DNA of 64,000 nucleotides from Limnanthes douglasii subsp. nivea. Taxonomy: Eukaryota; Streptophyta; Magnoliopsida; Brassicales; Limnanthaceae. A program made the position numbers and the translations under genes. This document shows positions 19,226-32,650 of the stretch, in pieces (positions within the stretch are counted from its first letter, which is position 1; the number at the start of each line of letters is the position of its first letter). The DNA lies in the NCBI GenBank assembly GCA_036936605.1, contig JAUPFV010000005.1, positions 235,381,770 through 235,445,769 on the forward strand, read 5' to 3'. Under the pieces are notes generated by a model, which was given only the letters and a program-made list of their open reading frames with translations, did no database searches and was not told where the DNA came from.

Positions 19226-22015
19226 GATGTCGCATTACCATGTTCTGTCAAATAGTATTACCATTATCTGCCTGCTTGAGACCAAAGTTTTCTTTGACAA
19301 TGTAGATAACATAATGAGAACTATGTTTCCTTATTGGCAGTACACTACTAACCATGAGGCTCACCCTTACGGGAGAGTTTGGATTACTTGGAAACCCTTA
19401 GAATTATGTCCTAATTGAGACTGTAGAATAAAGTATACCACTAGAAACAAATAATTTTATCTTACGACTATTTACAACTTTAATGACCCTTCCGATCGGC
19501 TCCCATTATGAAAAGACATCGTTAGCCTTGCATACACCAAATCTAATAACCTTTGGGTTTCCATGGGTGATTACAATGCTATTCGCCGCCATAATGAGAA
19601 GATTGGTCGAACTGACCTCTGGACCAACTCCATGAGAGATTTTAACGATTGCGACGATATAAGTGACCTCGTCGACCTTCGCAACTCAGGATTCCAATTC
19701 CTTGGAGTAATAAAATTGTGACAACCCAATCTCCTCTAAAATTGATCGGGGACTCGTAGAAAACCCTTGGGATGATTTTTTCCCATTTCTTTGAACATTT
19801 CGATATCCTCCATACATTGGATCACACCCTCATCAGCTTTCATCTAACCTCCCCTATAAAAATCATCCCAAACTTTTTCATGTTTTTTTAATATGTGGCA
19901 ATATCACCCCAATTATTACTCAATTATTTCTGATAGTTGGAGCCTTCCCTTTGATAATGATCACATGACCACTCTAAGTTATAAACTTCTTAGACTTCAG
20001 GGTCCTCTCTATGATTTGAACATGAGATTTTATAGTAATATTAGTGACCGTGTTGATAAATCTAAAACTAAACTCCATCAAGCCCAACTTTGTCTTACCA
20101 CAACTCCATCTGACTCTAACCTGATTGAAGAGGAGATATCTGCCTCCAAAAACTTCATCTTGCTTAGTAGGGCTAAAGAATCCCTCCTAAAGAAAAAATC
20201 TAGGAATAGTTGGCTTAAGTTAGGAGACCGTAATTCTAATTTTTTCCATAATAGTATAGAAGTGCGAAGAGCCGGAAACAAGATCATTACCATAAACGAT
20301 TCAAATGGAAATTTTGTCTCTCAGCCGAAAGGATTGCTAACATCTTCAAATCTTACTTTGCTAATTTTTTTGGCTCCCCAAGCCCTCCAAATTATCCTAA
20401 TCTATTCTAAAGTCTCATATGAAGCCCAAAACTACTTTGATTAAGCCTGTTTTCAATGAGGAGATAAAAAGACCAATGTTTTGTATTGATAGTGATAAAG
20501 CCCCGGGCCCTGATGGTTTCAACGCCAAATTCTTAAAAAACAGTTGGCCAACTATAAACTCTGACTTTTGTAAAGCTATCCATTACTTCTTCAATATTGG
20601 AAGAATGGATACGCATTGGAATACGACTATAATCACTATTATTATAAAATCCAACTCCACGGCCTCCCCAACCGACTTCTGTCTTATTGTTTGATGTAAT
20701 GTGATATCCAAAATTGTGGCAAATAGAATTAAAGTTTTTTCCCTTCTTTAATCGAATCCACTAAGACAACCTTCGTCCATGGTAAAAAATCACGAACAAT
20801 ATATTGGTTTCTCAAGAGCTCCTTCATGGTTACAATATGAATAAAGAAGGCCCAAGATACGCTCTAAAGATTGAGCTCATGAAAGATTTTGACAACATTA
20901 GATAGAGGTTTGTCTTGATGTCTTTTTCTCTATGGACTTCCCTATCAAAACGATTGGTTGAATCATCCAGTGCATCTCTTCCCTTTTATACTCCATATGC
21001 ATAAATGGGAACTACACCTCAACCTTCAAAGGTAAGAAAGGGTTGCGCCAATGTGACCCTTCTCCCCTTACTTGTTTGTGATTGTCATACAAGTGCTCTG
21101 AAACATTCTTAATGAAACATGCAACAATAGGAACTTCGGATACCATTGGAAGCGTCAAAAGCAAAGGATTATAAACCTGTATTTTGTGGATGACCTCATG
21201 ATTTTATGTCGAGCAAAAAAATCCTCCTTCGAAGTAATAAAAGACGGACTTGATGAATTTCCAAGTCTGTCCGGCATAAAATTCAATCCTCTTAAGAGTC
21301 ATATATTTCTATCGGGCACTTCAGATGAGGTCAAACGGGACATTATTGCAACGTTAGGCTTCACTAAGGTAATTTTCCCAATAAAATACCTTAGAGTTCT
21401 GCTCATCGCTTTGCGACTTAGCTACAACGACTGTAGACCTTTTTTCCAGAACGTCACGAACATAATTAATTCTTGAACTGCTAAGCATATTTTCTATACT
21501 GGAAGACTCCAGTTAATCAAGTCAGATTTCACCAACCAAGTCTACTGGGCGTCAGTCTTTATCCTACCAACAAGGGTGCTCAAGGACATATCCAACTTAT
21601 TCAGAAGATTCCTTTGGTCAAACCCAGAAATGAAAATAACAAGGGTGCTCAAGGACATATACTTTATGTGCAAGTATAATGGATGCCATTAGAACCCTCC
21701 AGGAGTTTGGTACTAATTGAAATATAAAAATATTGGTATCTTTAAATAGTTTCAACACGCCTTATTAAAAAGGGAACCTAATAGTCATTTCCAAAATGTA
21801 ACTAAAGAAGACAATTTCATATTCCTCAACATATAATGAGGTTTCACTAGCTTGGGAAAATCAAATATTAAAGTTCTTTGTACTCTTTCAATCTTATCTT
21901 TTCTCCCTATAATCAATGAGATCAATATATTTAAAATTACGCTCAATTATATTCGCAGTCGCGAAAGAATTCAAAGAGCTTCTAAGATACGTTACTCCCC
22001 CTTCTTATCGAATTG
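19226..22015 (+). pseudogene. LINE 2: 5'-truncated L1-type ORF2, heavily mutated
   Basis: It starts inside the endonuclease (ICLLETKV, then GRVWITWKP) and continues through a GDYNAI-type box near 19570. A linker at 19893-20444 has SWLKLGDRNSNFFH, a hallmark just before RT. RT: DKAPGPDGFNAKFLKNSWP (20490-20550), a degraded GLRQCDPSP near 21040, the active site YFVDDLMILC near 21180-21210, then GIKFNPLKSHIF and FPIKYL. Traces run on to about 22015 (FKHALLKRE-like). More diverged than LINE 1. At least eight stops or frameshifts. A 23-bp direct repeat starts at 21569 and 21638. Confidence 0.82.
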
Positions 22016-24190
22016 ACCATATTTAATGCTATATATAAACTAGTAAGGAACATATCAACAGCCTTAGAAGAATGATCTACTACTTGAGGTAGTGCCAAAA
22101 TAATATTTACTTATAGGGCTTCAGCCAAATGACATTTATTGAGACCACTAACTTATTTTACGACATTCTTAGATCTACCGAGAGAATGTGTTCCAAGTCA
22201 GAGCACTAGTGCTCTGATTTTCACTATAAAAATCATCACATTCATGATGAACAACATGTCTCAAATTTCTTCTTATGTCCATTTTAAAAGAAAATAAAAA
22301 AATCGAAAAACAAAAACTCACTTTGTGAGATCAAACTTGAAAAATAAAAGCAACGCTTAAAGCTTTAAAACACAAAGATACTTGAGTAAAAAACACAAAA
22401 TCTTAAAAGAAGTAATATTGAAGAACGATGTAAAAAAATTCAAAAGATAAAGCATATGCTTATTTATACTAAACGGTACAATAATCACAATCTTTTAAAT
22501 TAATGACCTTAACTATCTTGCAGACTAACAATTTGTATTAAACAAACTTAGAAAGCTGAGAGACAATGAGAGGAAGCATATGCACACGTGAAGTTAAACA
22601 TTAGAGCACACGTCTCGGCCACATGTCATTGAATTAAGTCACTTCAAAAAGAATTTCAACGTTTATTACATTTAGTCTTCTATATTTCTCCAAGCTCTAC
22701 ATTTACTAAACAGTTTTCAGTTTAGCTTCATACAAAAGGCATTATTCAACGAACATGAGTCAGTTGTAATACTAAATACATAAAGTCTCTTCTACTCGAA
22801 CCTTCAATACAAAGATTGCTTTCTTATATTATTTTAGTCTTTTATTTATACTTTGAAAGGACTATGAGGGATCCTGTCCTATACTTAGAAGCAATCTGAA
22901 GCAAACCTAAAATCGTTTAATCAAAATTAAAACTGTATTTAACTTCATGTTGCTCTCAAAATTAATAGCATGCATGTTTACGAAAATTTTGGTTAGTAGT
23001 TAAAAAAAAAGAAATGATACCTCTACGCATACACTTTCTCTTTCGGAAAAATAGATCTCTTTTCCTCAAGAGAGGTACCAGAAAAAACGATTTTAATTAG
23101 GTAAGTATAGGGTAAACATACCTCATGGCTCTTACGAGTCCAACCATAAAAAGGCTCGGGTAATTTGGCTCAACAAACATTGAGCTGGAATGTGTGGCTT
23201 GAGAGAACATAACATAATCAAGATTCAAAACATTTCCCTCATAAAACATTTCAAGATATCAGTCCTTTCTCGATACTCTCAGAAAAACTAGAAAGCTTCT
23301 GATAATGTTGTAAGTCATAATATTTGGTTCACAAAACCCTGAAATCCATTCGACTAGCATTCAAAGTAATTAATACTAAATAAAAAATATTATCATTTAA
23401 AGATATCATTAACTCTTAATATAGTATCATTAAAAATATATAATTAACTCCTAAAAATATCAATAGTTAAAAATACTAATTTAGATTAACATAAAAATCT
23501 AGTTTGTTATTAATAAAATATATCTCTATTAATTATATGAGATATTTTAATAAAATTGTATTCAAGCGTATTTCCTTTTCAATATGGTTACGGAATCTAT
23601 ATCATATAATCATAAAAAAAGGTACCAAATTCGAATATGATTATAAAATTAAATACGACATGGTTCTAAAAGTTATTAGAAAATTTACTTAATTTATAAT
23701 AAAATAATATAATTTTATTAGGCTATTCATATATTTAGAATAACATTAACCGTGGAATTCACAACGAAATAATTATAAAAGTATTGTAAGAACTTGATTC
23801 TATTTATAAAATAGATATTATATAAATCTAGTTTAAAATATACATGGGACTCGGACTAAAAGGGAAAAATTATATGTTAAAATTAATATAATTAATATGA
23901 AATGTTTTAATCCGTTATATTTTTAATATTGCAATGATAAATTTAAAACTATTATAACCGAAAAGCATAATGTCATAGTGGTTGAAACTTAAGAAGGTTA
24001 CAAGTAATTAGTCTTTCAAACTTTTTTTACATTGTTTTGAAAACACCACAACAATAATTCTAATTCTTTTATAGTTATTTTTATTCACACAACTTCGGTT
24101 CGTTTTCAAAGCTTAGCTATACACGTAGACAACAAAGGAAAAAAAATTGTGAATATCAAACCTAAACACATACACAATTTTTTTTTAACC
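22016..24190. other. Non-coding AT-rich interval
   Basis: No gene supported. It contains a perfect 18-bp palindrome, CAGAGCACTAGTGCTCTG, at 22199-22216 and a TATA-like stretch near 22455. Parts may be an old LTR but I find no partner copy. Confidence 0.4.
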
Positions 24191-24973
24191 TGGTTTAAAT
24201 TGTGAAGAAAATTCTACGTCTACACGCAACAAACACAAATCTTATATACAAGAGGTTACAAGAAGATTCACCCAAACACTAAACTATTAACCATTCATCT
24301 TTTTTACAAAAGAGTCACAACTTACAAATGTATTGTGGATATCAGAATGTCGTAAAATATTTATTTTCTGTTTTACTATGCCAAAATCTTGTAGCTTTCT
24401 CTCTCAAAATCTCAAAATGTATTCCCACTAAATAATACAACAATGGCTTCATACCTAGGTCTCACTATTTATAGAGGATCAATGAGGTGGGCAATACTTT
24501 CTTCAACTTACTATAGCCCTTGACAGTCGGTTGCTTCATTTGTCCAGACCGACCAACACATAGGATAATTGTGGCACTCAGATCTGTTCGACAGCAGGCC
24601 TCCAAAGGTTGGTTGTACCATTTGTCTCGTGAAGCACTCCTTGATCTAATGGTTCTTTGATTAAATTATGAGATTAAATATCAATTTAGACCCTCAGCGT
24701 TCTAGTTTTCTCTATAAACTTCTAAGTATCTTTAGAAGTCATTCGGCAACCATGCACTACCCTTTGGTCTGCAAATGACCTTCTTGCCTTCGGCAGGGCT
24801 TTCTCTTATGTTTAAATGTCTTTACACTTAAGTCTCGGCCCAACATTTTCTTGAGAGATTCAAATGGTTCATGCCTCTACTTGTCTTTGAGTGTCCATCA
24901 CCGACCACATGTAGTCTTCAACAATACTTATGTTCTCGAGTTACTTCTAGCCTAAACTTAAAAATTCTCGACA
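24191..24973 (-). repeat. 3' LTR of Copia C (approximate ends)
   Basis: Aligns block by block with 28861-29673. On the minus strand it starts TGTCGAGAATTTT. Confidence 0.7.
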
Positions 24974-25168
24974 TGGCTTATAGTAATTACAATATTCGTT
25001 GCACATGAAGTTCTACTCTTTAGAGTCTAGTTCACTTACATCCCTGACTTGCACAAGTCTCATGCAGTTCGTGAAATTTGAAACTAGTAATAATTTGTTT
25101 AGAGAATTCAGAAGATTTTTCTCGCTAGCAATATCAACCATCTTAACTTGCTCTCTCTCAACTGCGTC

Positions 25169-26020
25169 TCATATGAATCGAAACTTGATATCTGCGTGCT
25201 TGGTTTGCTCATGGGACTTCAAATTATTCATTAAATGAAGAGAAAAATTATTATCACATAACATAATCACATTTTGCTCCATATGAGTGATCTCACTCAA
25301 CAATCCCTTCAACAAAAAAACTTCATTCATGGTTTCTGTGGTAACCATATATTTTGTTTCCATAGATAACAAGGCAATATATATTTTTATAAAATACTCA
25401 AAACTAACCAATCCTCTAAGCATACTAAATAAATAAATATCCTAAAGTAGAATTCTTTGTGTCAATGCAACCTTCATAATCAGAGTGTACATACCCTATC
25501 AACACTACATCAACTGTATCTTTCTAATTATAACATAATTCAACTCGGCCCGAACTTTTCAAGTATTTCATGAGCCACTTGAGTGAATGACAATGCGGTT
25601 TCCTCGTTTTGACATGAATCTGCTCAAAACACTTAGAACATAGGCAAGATCAAGTCCCCTGCAAGTCTTAGCATATATAATGCTACCAATAACATAGACA
25701 TAAAATATCTCTTGCATATAGTTCTTATCTACTACTTCGATTGGTGCTTGAGTAATATTAAGTTTAAAATAAACACCAATAAAAGGTTCAACCTCCTTGA
25801 CTTCAAGCATACTAAACTTCTAAACAACCTTACATATATATTCTTGTTAAGATAAGAATAGACACTTCTTTGACATATTTTAACAAGTATCATATTATCC
25901 CCTCTCGTATCCTTCATTTCAAACTATCCTTTCAGTTGAGTCTTCATTATTTCAATCATTTTTTTTATCCCTTCCAATTGTTCATATATCATCCACATAC
26001 AATAACAATAGAATTTGTCT
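25169..26020 (-). pseudogene. Copia C reverse transcriptase end and RNase H
   Basis: YVDDI is recoverable near 26000-25986. Then MLEVKEVEPFIGVYFKLN through IGSIIYAKTCRGLDLAYVLS (25810-25600), the RT-to-RNase H connection. RNase H follows at 25423-25169 with LSMETKYMVTTETMNEVFLL, VIMLCDNN and HADIKFRFI, equivalents of the TEAEY, CDSQ and HIDVRYHFI landmarks. Met-Glu-Thr-Lys replaces the usual Thr-Glu-Ala-Glu. Frameshifts and stops throughout. Confidence 0.75.
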
Positions 26021-27290
26021 CTCCATGCATATTTTACCATTATAATAGACATATTTTTCATAACATCTTTAAATATATTTGATGAATATTATAAAAGAAT
26101 CAAATATTTTATTCCCCTGCCTCAGCTACTGTTTCAGCTTATAAATAGGTATTTTAAATAAATACACAACACCTTCATTTCTTTGTTCAAACTATTTCGG
26201 CTGATACATGCAAATTTTATCTTCTAATTCACCATTTAGGAAGGCACTAATAAAATATATTTGATCTTAATCTAAATCAAATCTAGCAAAAATTAACAAC
26301 CAGAACCCAAATTGAGGTTTGCTTCACAACCGATGATAATATTTAATTCAAATCAACATTCTCCTTTTGCGTTAAACCCTTAGCTACCAACATGGATTTG
26401 TATATGGATAATTCAACTTTGGGAATACCTTGCTTCCTTTTGAATATTCATTTACTCCCAACAAGCTTGAGATTATTTGGCTGCTTAACAAGAATTCAAG
26501 GTTCTCATATTCTTAGAAATCTTAGTTCTTACTACATGGTCTTCAACCACTTCTCTTTATCACTACTCTTCATAGCATTGTGATATATTCTGGGGTAAAA
26601 AATATCTCCATAAATTTCAATAGACAAGGTATAACCAATAACTCAGCAAAACTATATCATTCTGAAAGTTTGCTTCGTCTTTATGATATATATGTCGCCG
26701 ATTTATAACTGTAAAGTCCATGTTGCTTTCTAGTCTGATTATTCAAAGGCCTTGAAACACTAGAATCTCAACCATCCTTAGACTTATGTAATGTTTGAAC
26801 TTCCTTTTCATGAGCCGAAGCTAGACCAGGTCTTATATCATCATCCACAAAAGCATCTCCAACTTCACTATTTAAATCAGACTCATTATCAGGTCCAAAT
26901 CTTTCATCGACAATACTAGGTTGGGTATTCGCCGTCTTCTTTAATAGTATATCCTCCTCTTTGTTGAAAATAATATCCATGGTTAGCACAGTCTTCTCAC
27001 ATATAGGTTCAATGAACCATACTATACCATTTTACTCATTTCGGATAGCCGATAAAAATATATTTTAGTGGTCTCGGGTGAAGCTTATCTTGCTTCACAT
27101 GTTCGTAAGCAGCACATAAAAGAAATCTAAAATATTCTAGCTTAGGTTTCTCTTTAGTCCAGACCTCTTTAGGATAAAGAAACTTCAGCACGTAGATGGA
27201 GTCATGTCGATGCTATATGAATTTGTAGTCATAACTTCTCCAGTTGTTGGAAGCATACACTTAATCATTTCCAACAAGATTCAGTTTATT
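26021..27290 (-). pseudogene. Copia C pol: integrase C-terminal linker and RT fingers, badly decayed
   Basis: 27120-27050 reads like a Copia linker (a LKYIFIGYPK-type box). 26989-26768 is an acidic linker without domains. RT motif A is not recognisable. Confidence 0.55.
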
Positions 27291-27810
27291 CTTTCAGCAA
27301 TCCATTCTGTTGGAAGGTCCCACTTACGGTTTGGTGTCTAGTAATGGAAAGATTTTCACAATATCTAGTGAAATCCTTTTTTAGATATTCCAAGCCATTA
27401 TCAGTCCAAAGGTTGTTCAAAATTTTCCCCGTATGATTCTCCATCAAAGTTTTCCAATTTTTAAAAAACACCATATGCTTTATTATTGTCCTTTAAGATT
27501 ATAACCCATACTTTTATGGAATATTCGTCAATCAAAGACATAAAGTACATTGCACCACCTATAGTAGGTTCATATATCAGACATTAGAGATCTGAATGAA
27601 CATACTTAACCACTCAATTGGTTGTAGGACTAATAGATATAAACTTAACCCTCTTTCTCTTACCCAACACACAACTTTCACAAAAGTTCAGCTTTTAAAC
27701 TTTGCTACCATCCAACAACATTTGCTTGCTTAGCTCAATAAGTCTATTTTCAATCACATTCTGAAGCCTCATATGCCATAACTTGGTTGAACTTTTCTTC
27801 ATACCATATA
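27286..27810 (-). pseudogene. Copia C integrase
   Basis: The zinc-binding end near 27690-27640 reads FCESCVLGKRKRVKF. The first catalytic Asp is in YVHSDL near 27582, then MYFMSLIDEYSIKVWV. 27474-27286 gives the second box NLWTDNGLEYLKKDF and TFQQNGLLKE, where the Glu of the usual NGVAER box corresponds to KE. Confidence 0.75.
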
Positions 27811-28129
27811 TACCCCTACCAGTACAGACCCAAGAACTAACATATCATGAGTCTTATAGGCCTTCATAATAATAAGTGAGCCTAGACATTAAGTATGTCA
27901 TTACAATGCTTATAATTAAATCAGTCCTCATCAAAAATTTCAATAGAAAGAACATTATGTTTAACTTAGTGCACCTACATCACGTTGTTAATCACACTCT
28001 CAGGCCATGTATACAACTAATGCCAAAACGTTCCCACTCCTTTAACAACACATGATTCAACATTCCATAGGATGAATTTTCCATGCTAAAATAATTTTAA
28101 GTCTTCAACTTGATGTTTATTGGAAGTCA

Positions 28130-28850
28130 TGTGGAATGATGCACCCAAGTCCACGTTCAGTTTCAGACCTTTAAAGCCATCAATATTTTCTTCTTTCATT
28201 AATCTTTTGAGTTCAAGAACCATTTCACTTTGACCGTCGTAAGATACTTTTTGAAGTAGAGTATGACGTCTGCAAAATGTCCGTACACATTTGACAGATA
28301 AATTAAGATGATTATGTTACGGGCCTCGTCCTCCATCTTGACGCTAACTATATTCAATTCAAGAATGATTATATTAAAATCATCTACATGTCTTAAAATA
28401 TCTTTTTTTCCATCCATTTACAGTTTGTAAATATATTTATTGAGATATAATTTATTCGTCACAGAGTTCTTCATATCGCGTCCAGCTGATCCCATATCCT
28501 CAATAACATAGGTCTTCTGAGACCTCACGAAACACTTCATCCCTCAAGCTCAATATGAGGGAACTATAATCTTTTGACATCATTTTACTATCAACTGTAT
28601 CCGTAGATTTCTCATCAATGACAGCAACCAATCTATTATGTACAAGAAAAGCTCAAAACTTAATTTTCTAGATGCTGAAATCATTATCTTCATTAAAATT
28701 TTCAAATATGATTTTCATGGAACTTATCTTCGTGATTTTACGTGGTTTCTCACTAAGAAATTTTACTCTCACCCAAAGATCTGACATGGTATTCGTCATT
28801 TCTTCTTTGTTTCAACACTATATATAGTTTTGTTCCAGATTATCGACGCT
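28130..28850 (-). pseudogene. Copia C gag
   Basis: 28417-28199 reads HVDDFNIIILELNIVSVKME and then DVILYFKKYLTTVKVKWFLN, the Copia gag pattern (DxFNxIIxDLxxIxVKIxDE...LNSK). The upstream part near 28700 has FENFNEDNDFSI, the usual start. A possible protease active site LGASFHMTSN follows near 28150. Multiple stops. Confidence 0.7.
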
Positions 28851-28860
28851 CAGTGCACCA
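28851..28860 (-). other. Possible primer-binding site of Copia C
   Basis: TGGTGCACTG directly follows the LTR end on the minus strand. It starts with the expected TGG, but is not the usual Met-tRNA site. Confidence 0.35.
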
Positions 28861-29673
28861 AGTAAACTCCTCTTAGAGAGAATATCTACTTGGATATAAT
28901 AAATAACACTCAAGTCCCAACAACGAATAAAGACGTTACAAGAATATTCACTCAAATAATCAACACTCAACTACTCGCCTTTGTTACAAAGCACTCACAA
29001 TTTATAAATAAACTATGGATCTCAAAATGTCACAAGTATATATCTTTTACCTCATTTTACCGAAAGATTTTAGCTTTCTCTGTCAACATCTCTCAAGTGT
29101 TTTCTCACTTAATAATCCAACCATTTCTTCATACTCATCTATCATTATTTACAGAGGGTCGATGACGTCCACAATACTCTCTTCAGCTCACAATAATGTC
29201 TGATAGACGATTACCTTATTTGGCCAACATATAAGACGAGACTGGTGCCAAAATTTGTACAAAAGCAGGCTTGTGCTAGCTTCTTGTACTATGTTTCCTA
29301 TAAAATCACACATTGATCCAACAGATCTTTGATCAAATGTTAATATTAAACATCAATTCGGACTTTTAGTGTTCTAGCTTCCTCTGGAAGCTTCTAGGTA
29401 TTTTCAGAACTCTTTCGGCAACTATGCACTGCTCTCGGCACCGTAGATGATTAGTCTAATCATTCGGCCTTTGGCAGCAGTATTCTTCTTGCCTTCGAAA
29501 GAGCTTGCTTTTAGGTTTTAACAAATATATTTGCATCTAAGTCTTATCGCCAACATATGTCTCAGAGATTCAAACAGTTCATGCATCTACATGTCTTCAA
29601 TTGTCCAACTTCGTCCACATGTAATCTTTAATAGTATTTTTGTTCTTGAATTACTTCTAGCATAAGCTTGGCA
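28861..29673 (-). repeat. 5' LTR of Copia C (approximate ends)
   Basis: Partner of 24191-24973. Minus-strand start TGCCAAGCTTATGCTAG. Confidence 0.7.
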
Positions 29674-29913
29674 ATATCAATTTAAAATTTAAATTAAATA
29701 AATGAAATTTTGAAATAAAATATTTGATAAATATTTTAAAAATATATAAGATGCCCAGATAATATATGAATAAATATTATATTTTTTAAATAAATAAAGA
29801 ACCTAGATAAAATAGACTTTTTAGAAAAAGATAAAACAGATTTGAATTAAGTCATTGAATAATAAATAGTTGTATCACTTAATTAATTATAATAACAATA
29901 AATAATATAACTA
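29674..29913. other. AT-rich spacer
   Basis: Nothing recognised. Confidence 0.4.
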
Positions 29914-29923
29914 AAATATATCG

Positions 29924-30889
29924 GGTGAAGCTATTTCCTCCATCACATTTTTTATTTCCTCCATATTTCAAAATGAAAAAAAATACTTATCACTTACTTT
30001 TACTATCTTGTCCTCATTTTACCTTCTAATTTATAACTTGATGCCATTAACCATTATGAAATTCTTATATCAACAAACACATGATTTAACCAAATTAAAT
30101 CGAACATATATGATTTAACTTCTAAAATTAAACCTTAAAAACAGAAAAAAAACTTCAAATTTCTTCAAGATTACTCATGGAAGAGGAAAACACCAAACTA
30201 AAGATTTAACACCGAAGAACATCACTCAATCAACCAACAAGATAATTTAATCTTGTTTTTTAGTTTTACATTCATGTAACTTGAGAATCTCTGTTAAAAA
30301 ATATATTTTCGAAAATCCCGATTTGTGCAGGTTTTAGCGGAAAACAACTAATTCCGAGACAACAGTTAGGAATCAGGTGTTTTTTTCAAGAAAAAAACAC
30401 CTGATTCTGAGATGTCGTCTTGGAATTAGGTGCATTTCATCTGTTTTAAAGAACAATGGTGCATTTATAAGTGTTGTTGTTTTTTAAAATAACGAATGAT
30501 TTCTACCTTAGACGAATTCGAGAGAGACTGCCGTTTTTTTGTCAAGATTAAAAGAGAAATTGAGTAGTTGGCCATAGTTTGTTGCTTTTCAAGATTAGAA
30601 GAGAAATCTTGAAGAGGAGACCGTCTTTATAATGGCTAGACTATGGTTAGGGTTTATGGGGGATTGATGTGAGAAGCTAATAGGACTGGTTGGGTGTGTA
30701 TAAGTTAATAGGATGGAGATAGTTGGGATGGTGGTAGAAATCGATGGAGTTACGGGAGAATCAATAGGTTTGGAATAAAAATAAAAAGAGGGCAAATATG
30801 TTATTTCCTTTATGAAAAAAATAACAAAATGGAGTTTTTTTTTTATTTATAGAAAAAATAAAAAATTTAATGGAGGAAATAGCTTCACC
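29924..30889. mobile_element. Non-autonomous DNA transposon with terminal inverted repeats
   Basis: A perfect 20-bp inverted repeat, GGTGAAGCTATTTCCTCCAT at 29924-29943, has its complement at 30870-30889. Weaker inverted similarity extends inward for about 60 bp. The flank AAATATAT occurs at 29914-29921 and 30890-30897; allowing two extra bases on the left, the duplication is 8-10 bp, which fits MULE or hAT families. No transposase inside. The proline-rich frame on the minus strand is not convincing. Confidence 0.8.
30340..30460. repeat. Hairpin and direct repeats inside the TIR element
   Basis: 30370-30387 and 30390-30407 form a perfect 18-bp stem (GAATCAGGTGTTTTTTTC) with a 2-base loop. 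About 33 bp around TTCCGAGACAACAGTTAGGA is repeated in degraded form directly after the hairpin. Confidence 0.8.
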
Positions 30890-31180
30890 AAATATATTCT
30901 TTCACTAAAATAGATTAGTAACTTGTATAGATATTCAAATTAACGATATCCAAATTAACAAAAAGTAAAGTTTAGTTATATATATTTTGCACTAGTTATA
31001 TATATTTTGCACAACAATATAGTATTTGAGATCGTAATCTCATATGTAAACGTTCTTAGATACGTTATGCAAAACATCAGATTACTATTATATTGCTAGA
31101 AGAACAAATCACCAAATAAGTTAATTATTTCTCTGTAGAAACGGGTTATGTTACGAAGAACTAACTATTTATATACAAAT

Positions 31181-31184
<4 letters not shown>

Positions 31185-31229
<45 letters not shown>
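31185..31229. repeat. (AT)n microsatellite
   Basis: About 22 uninterrupted AT units followed by a short TG run. Confidence 0.95.
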
Positions 31230-31232
<3 letters not shown>

Positions 31233-31427
31233 TGTGTGTTTTTGTTTTGTATTTTTATACGTAAGTGTTATAATAATCATATAAATTATTTTTGTTAGTT
31301 CTGTATTTTTAGTTTATTTTTATCGATAAAAAAATTTATTTTTTCTTTGACATGTTAATATGGACTTTATTTTTTATTTCTGGTTTAATATTTTTCAATG
31401 ATAAAATATATTCTATTATTTAAAAAG

Positions 31428-31430
<3 letters not shown>

Positions 31431-31467
<37 letters not shown>
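31431..31467. repeat. (AT)n microsatellite
   Basis: About 18 uninterrupted AT units. Confidence 0.95.
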
Positions 31468-31470
<3 letters not shown>

Positions 31471-31869
31471 GTATAATAGTTATTAAAAAAACTCAAATGA
31501 CATTCTAATATAATATATAGAGCTTAAATTAAAATTATCATAATTTTGACAAATTTGAGATAATAACACCTATGGAATCTATTAGAAATAAAAATAAAAA
31601 TTATAAGAAAACCAAATAAATCATAATATAAATAGGTTTAAAAGTATATATATAAATTATGCTGAGAATACTAATGATAAGATCTGTGTAAGGTAGTCCA
31701 GAGATTTTCAAGTGTAAGTTCTTTTTAATTATTACCAAATGTTACATTTGAAAGTGAAGCATCATCTGATTGAAAAGAATTTCAGAGTAACGATTATCTA
31801 TGGCAAAAGTACTAGAGTGTAAAGATCTTACATGTGGAAAATATTAGAGAGGTTGAAGATGAGTTTATG

Positions 31870-32650
31870 GAGTGAATTATTTTTGGTGATTTTAACGTCA
31901 TTCTGAACCCAGAAGAAAAACTATCCGATACTACTTTATGTATTAGAAGCATAAATGAATTTAATACACTGTTACTTGATTGTATTTTAAGTGATGTTGG
32001 CTATTCTGGATCAAAGTATACATTGACGAATGGAAGTCAGTGGAAAAGTCTTGACAGAGTGTTATACAACATAACATGGTCCAATTATTTTGATAATACT
32101 TCTATTAAGCATCTTGCAAGGACCTGCTCCGATCACTCCCCGATGTGCATCAACCTGCAACAACATCAAGGTCAGACCAAGTCATCCTTTAAATTTGTGA
32201 AAATGTGGATCAGACATCAGGGTTTTATAGATATAATAGAAAAAAACTGGGCTGAAGAAATATATAGTAACCCTCTCCAAATATTCTGGGGAAAGTTGAA
32301 AAGGTTGAAAGCATGAAAGTATGGAATAAAAATATTTTTGGGAATGTTTTTAACTCTTTGAAGCAGGTGGAAGATGAAATCTTATTAAGAGAAAACAGTT
32401 ATCAGATATCCAACTCTACAGATAATAAATTTATGTTTGATCAAGCTAATAGTAGACATCTTGAGTTACTAGACAAAGAAGAATGTTACTGGAGTCAAAA
32501 GGCTCACTCCAATTAGCTAAATGACAGTGATAGAAACAATGTTTCCTTTCATAATTTTGTTAAAAAAAGGAGGCACAGGAATAAATTCAGAGAATCTGAG
32601 ATGAAGCTAAATGGATAGAAGATCAGACTCTAATTGGGAATTTAGCTGAA
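31870..32650 (+). pseudogene. LINE 3 endonuclease and linker
   Basis: GDFNVIL at about 31890, then 32023-32316 with SLDRVLYNITWSNYF and the catalytic ARTCSDHSPM. 32313-32516 continues as NIFGNVFNSLKQVEDEI up to ECYWSQKAHSN, a conserved pre-RT linker. TGA and TAG stops interrupt it. Confidence 0.8.

Larger units (their letters stand above)
24191..29673 (-). mobile_element. Copia C, degraded, two ~0.8-kb LTRs
   Basis: Two similar but divergent flanks, about 24191-24973 and 28861-29673, share many blocks (CTTTCTCT, TTCTTCATACT, TTATTTATAGAGG-like, CATTCGGCA, CTTGCCTTCG, CACATGTAGTCTTC, GAATTACTTCTAGC-like). Between them gag, integrase, RT and RNase H lie in minus-strand order. LTR divergence is far larger than in the Tat element, so this is an old insertion. 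I found no clear target duplication. Confidence 0.8.
30900..31739. other. Non-coding with two AT microsatellites
   Basis: No gene. Contains a 20-bp unit TAGTTATATATATTTTGCAC in tandem near 30973-31013. Confidence 0.6.

Noticed and set aside
22199..22216. Perfect palindrome CAGAGCACTAGTGCTCTG
   Set aside because: Too short and isolated; no terminator-like or element context.
29250..29272. AAATTTGTACAAAAGCAGGC resembles a cloning attB1 site
   Set aside because: It has mismatches and a deletion, lies in a Copia LTR, and the aligned LTR has a partly matching natural sequence (GACAGCAGGC), so it is coincidence, not vector.
30595..30795. Pro/Thr/Ser-rich 66-codon frame on the minus strand
   Set aside because: Inside a non-autonomous TIR element, no domain, low-complexity composition.
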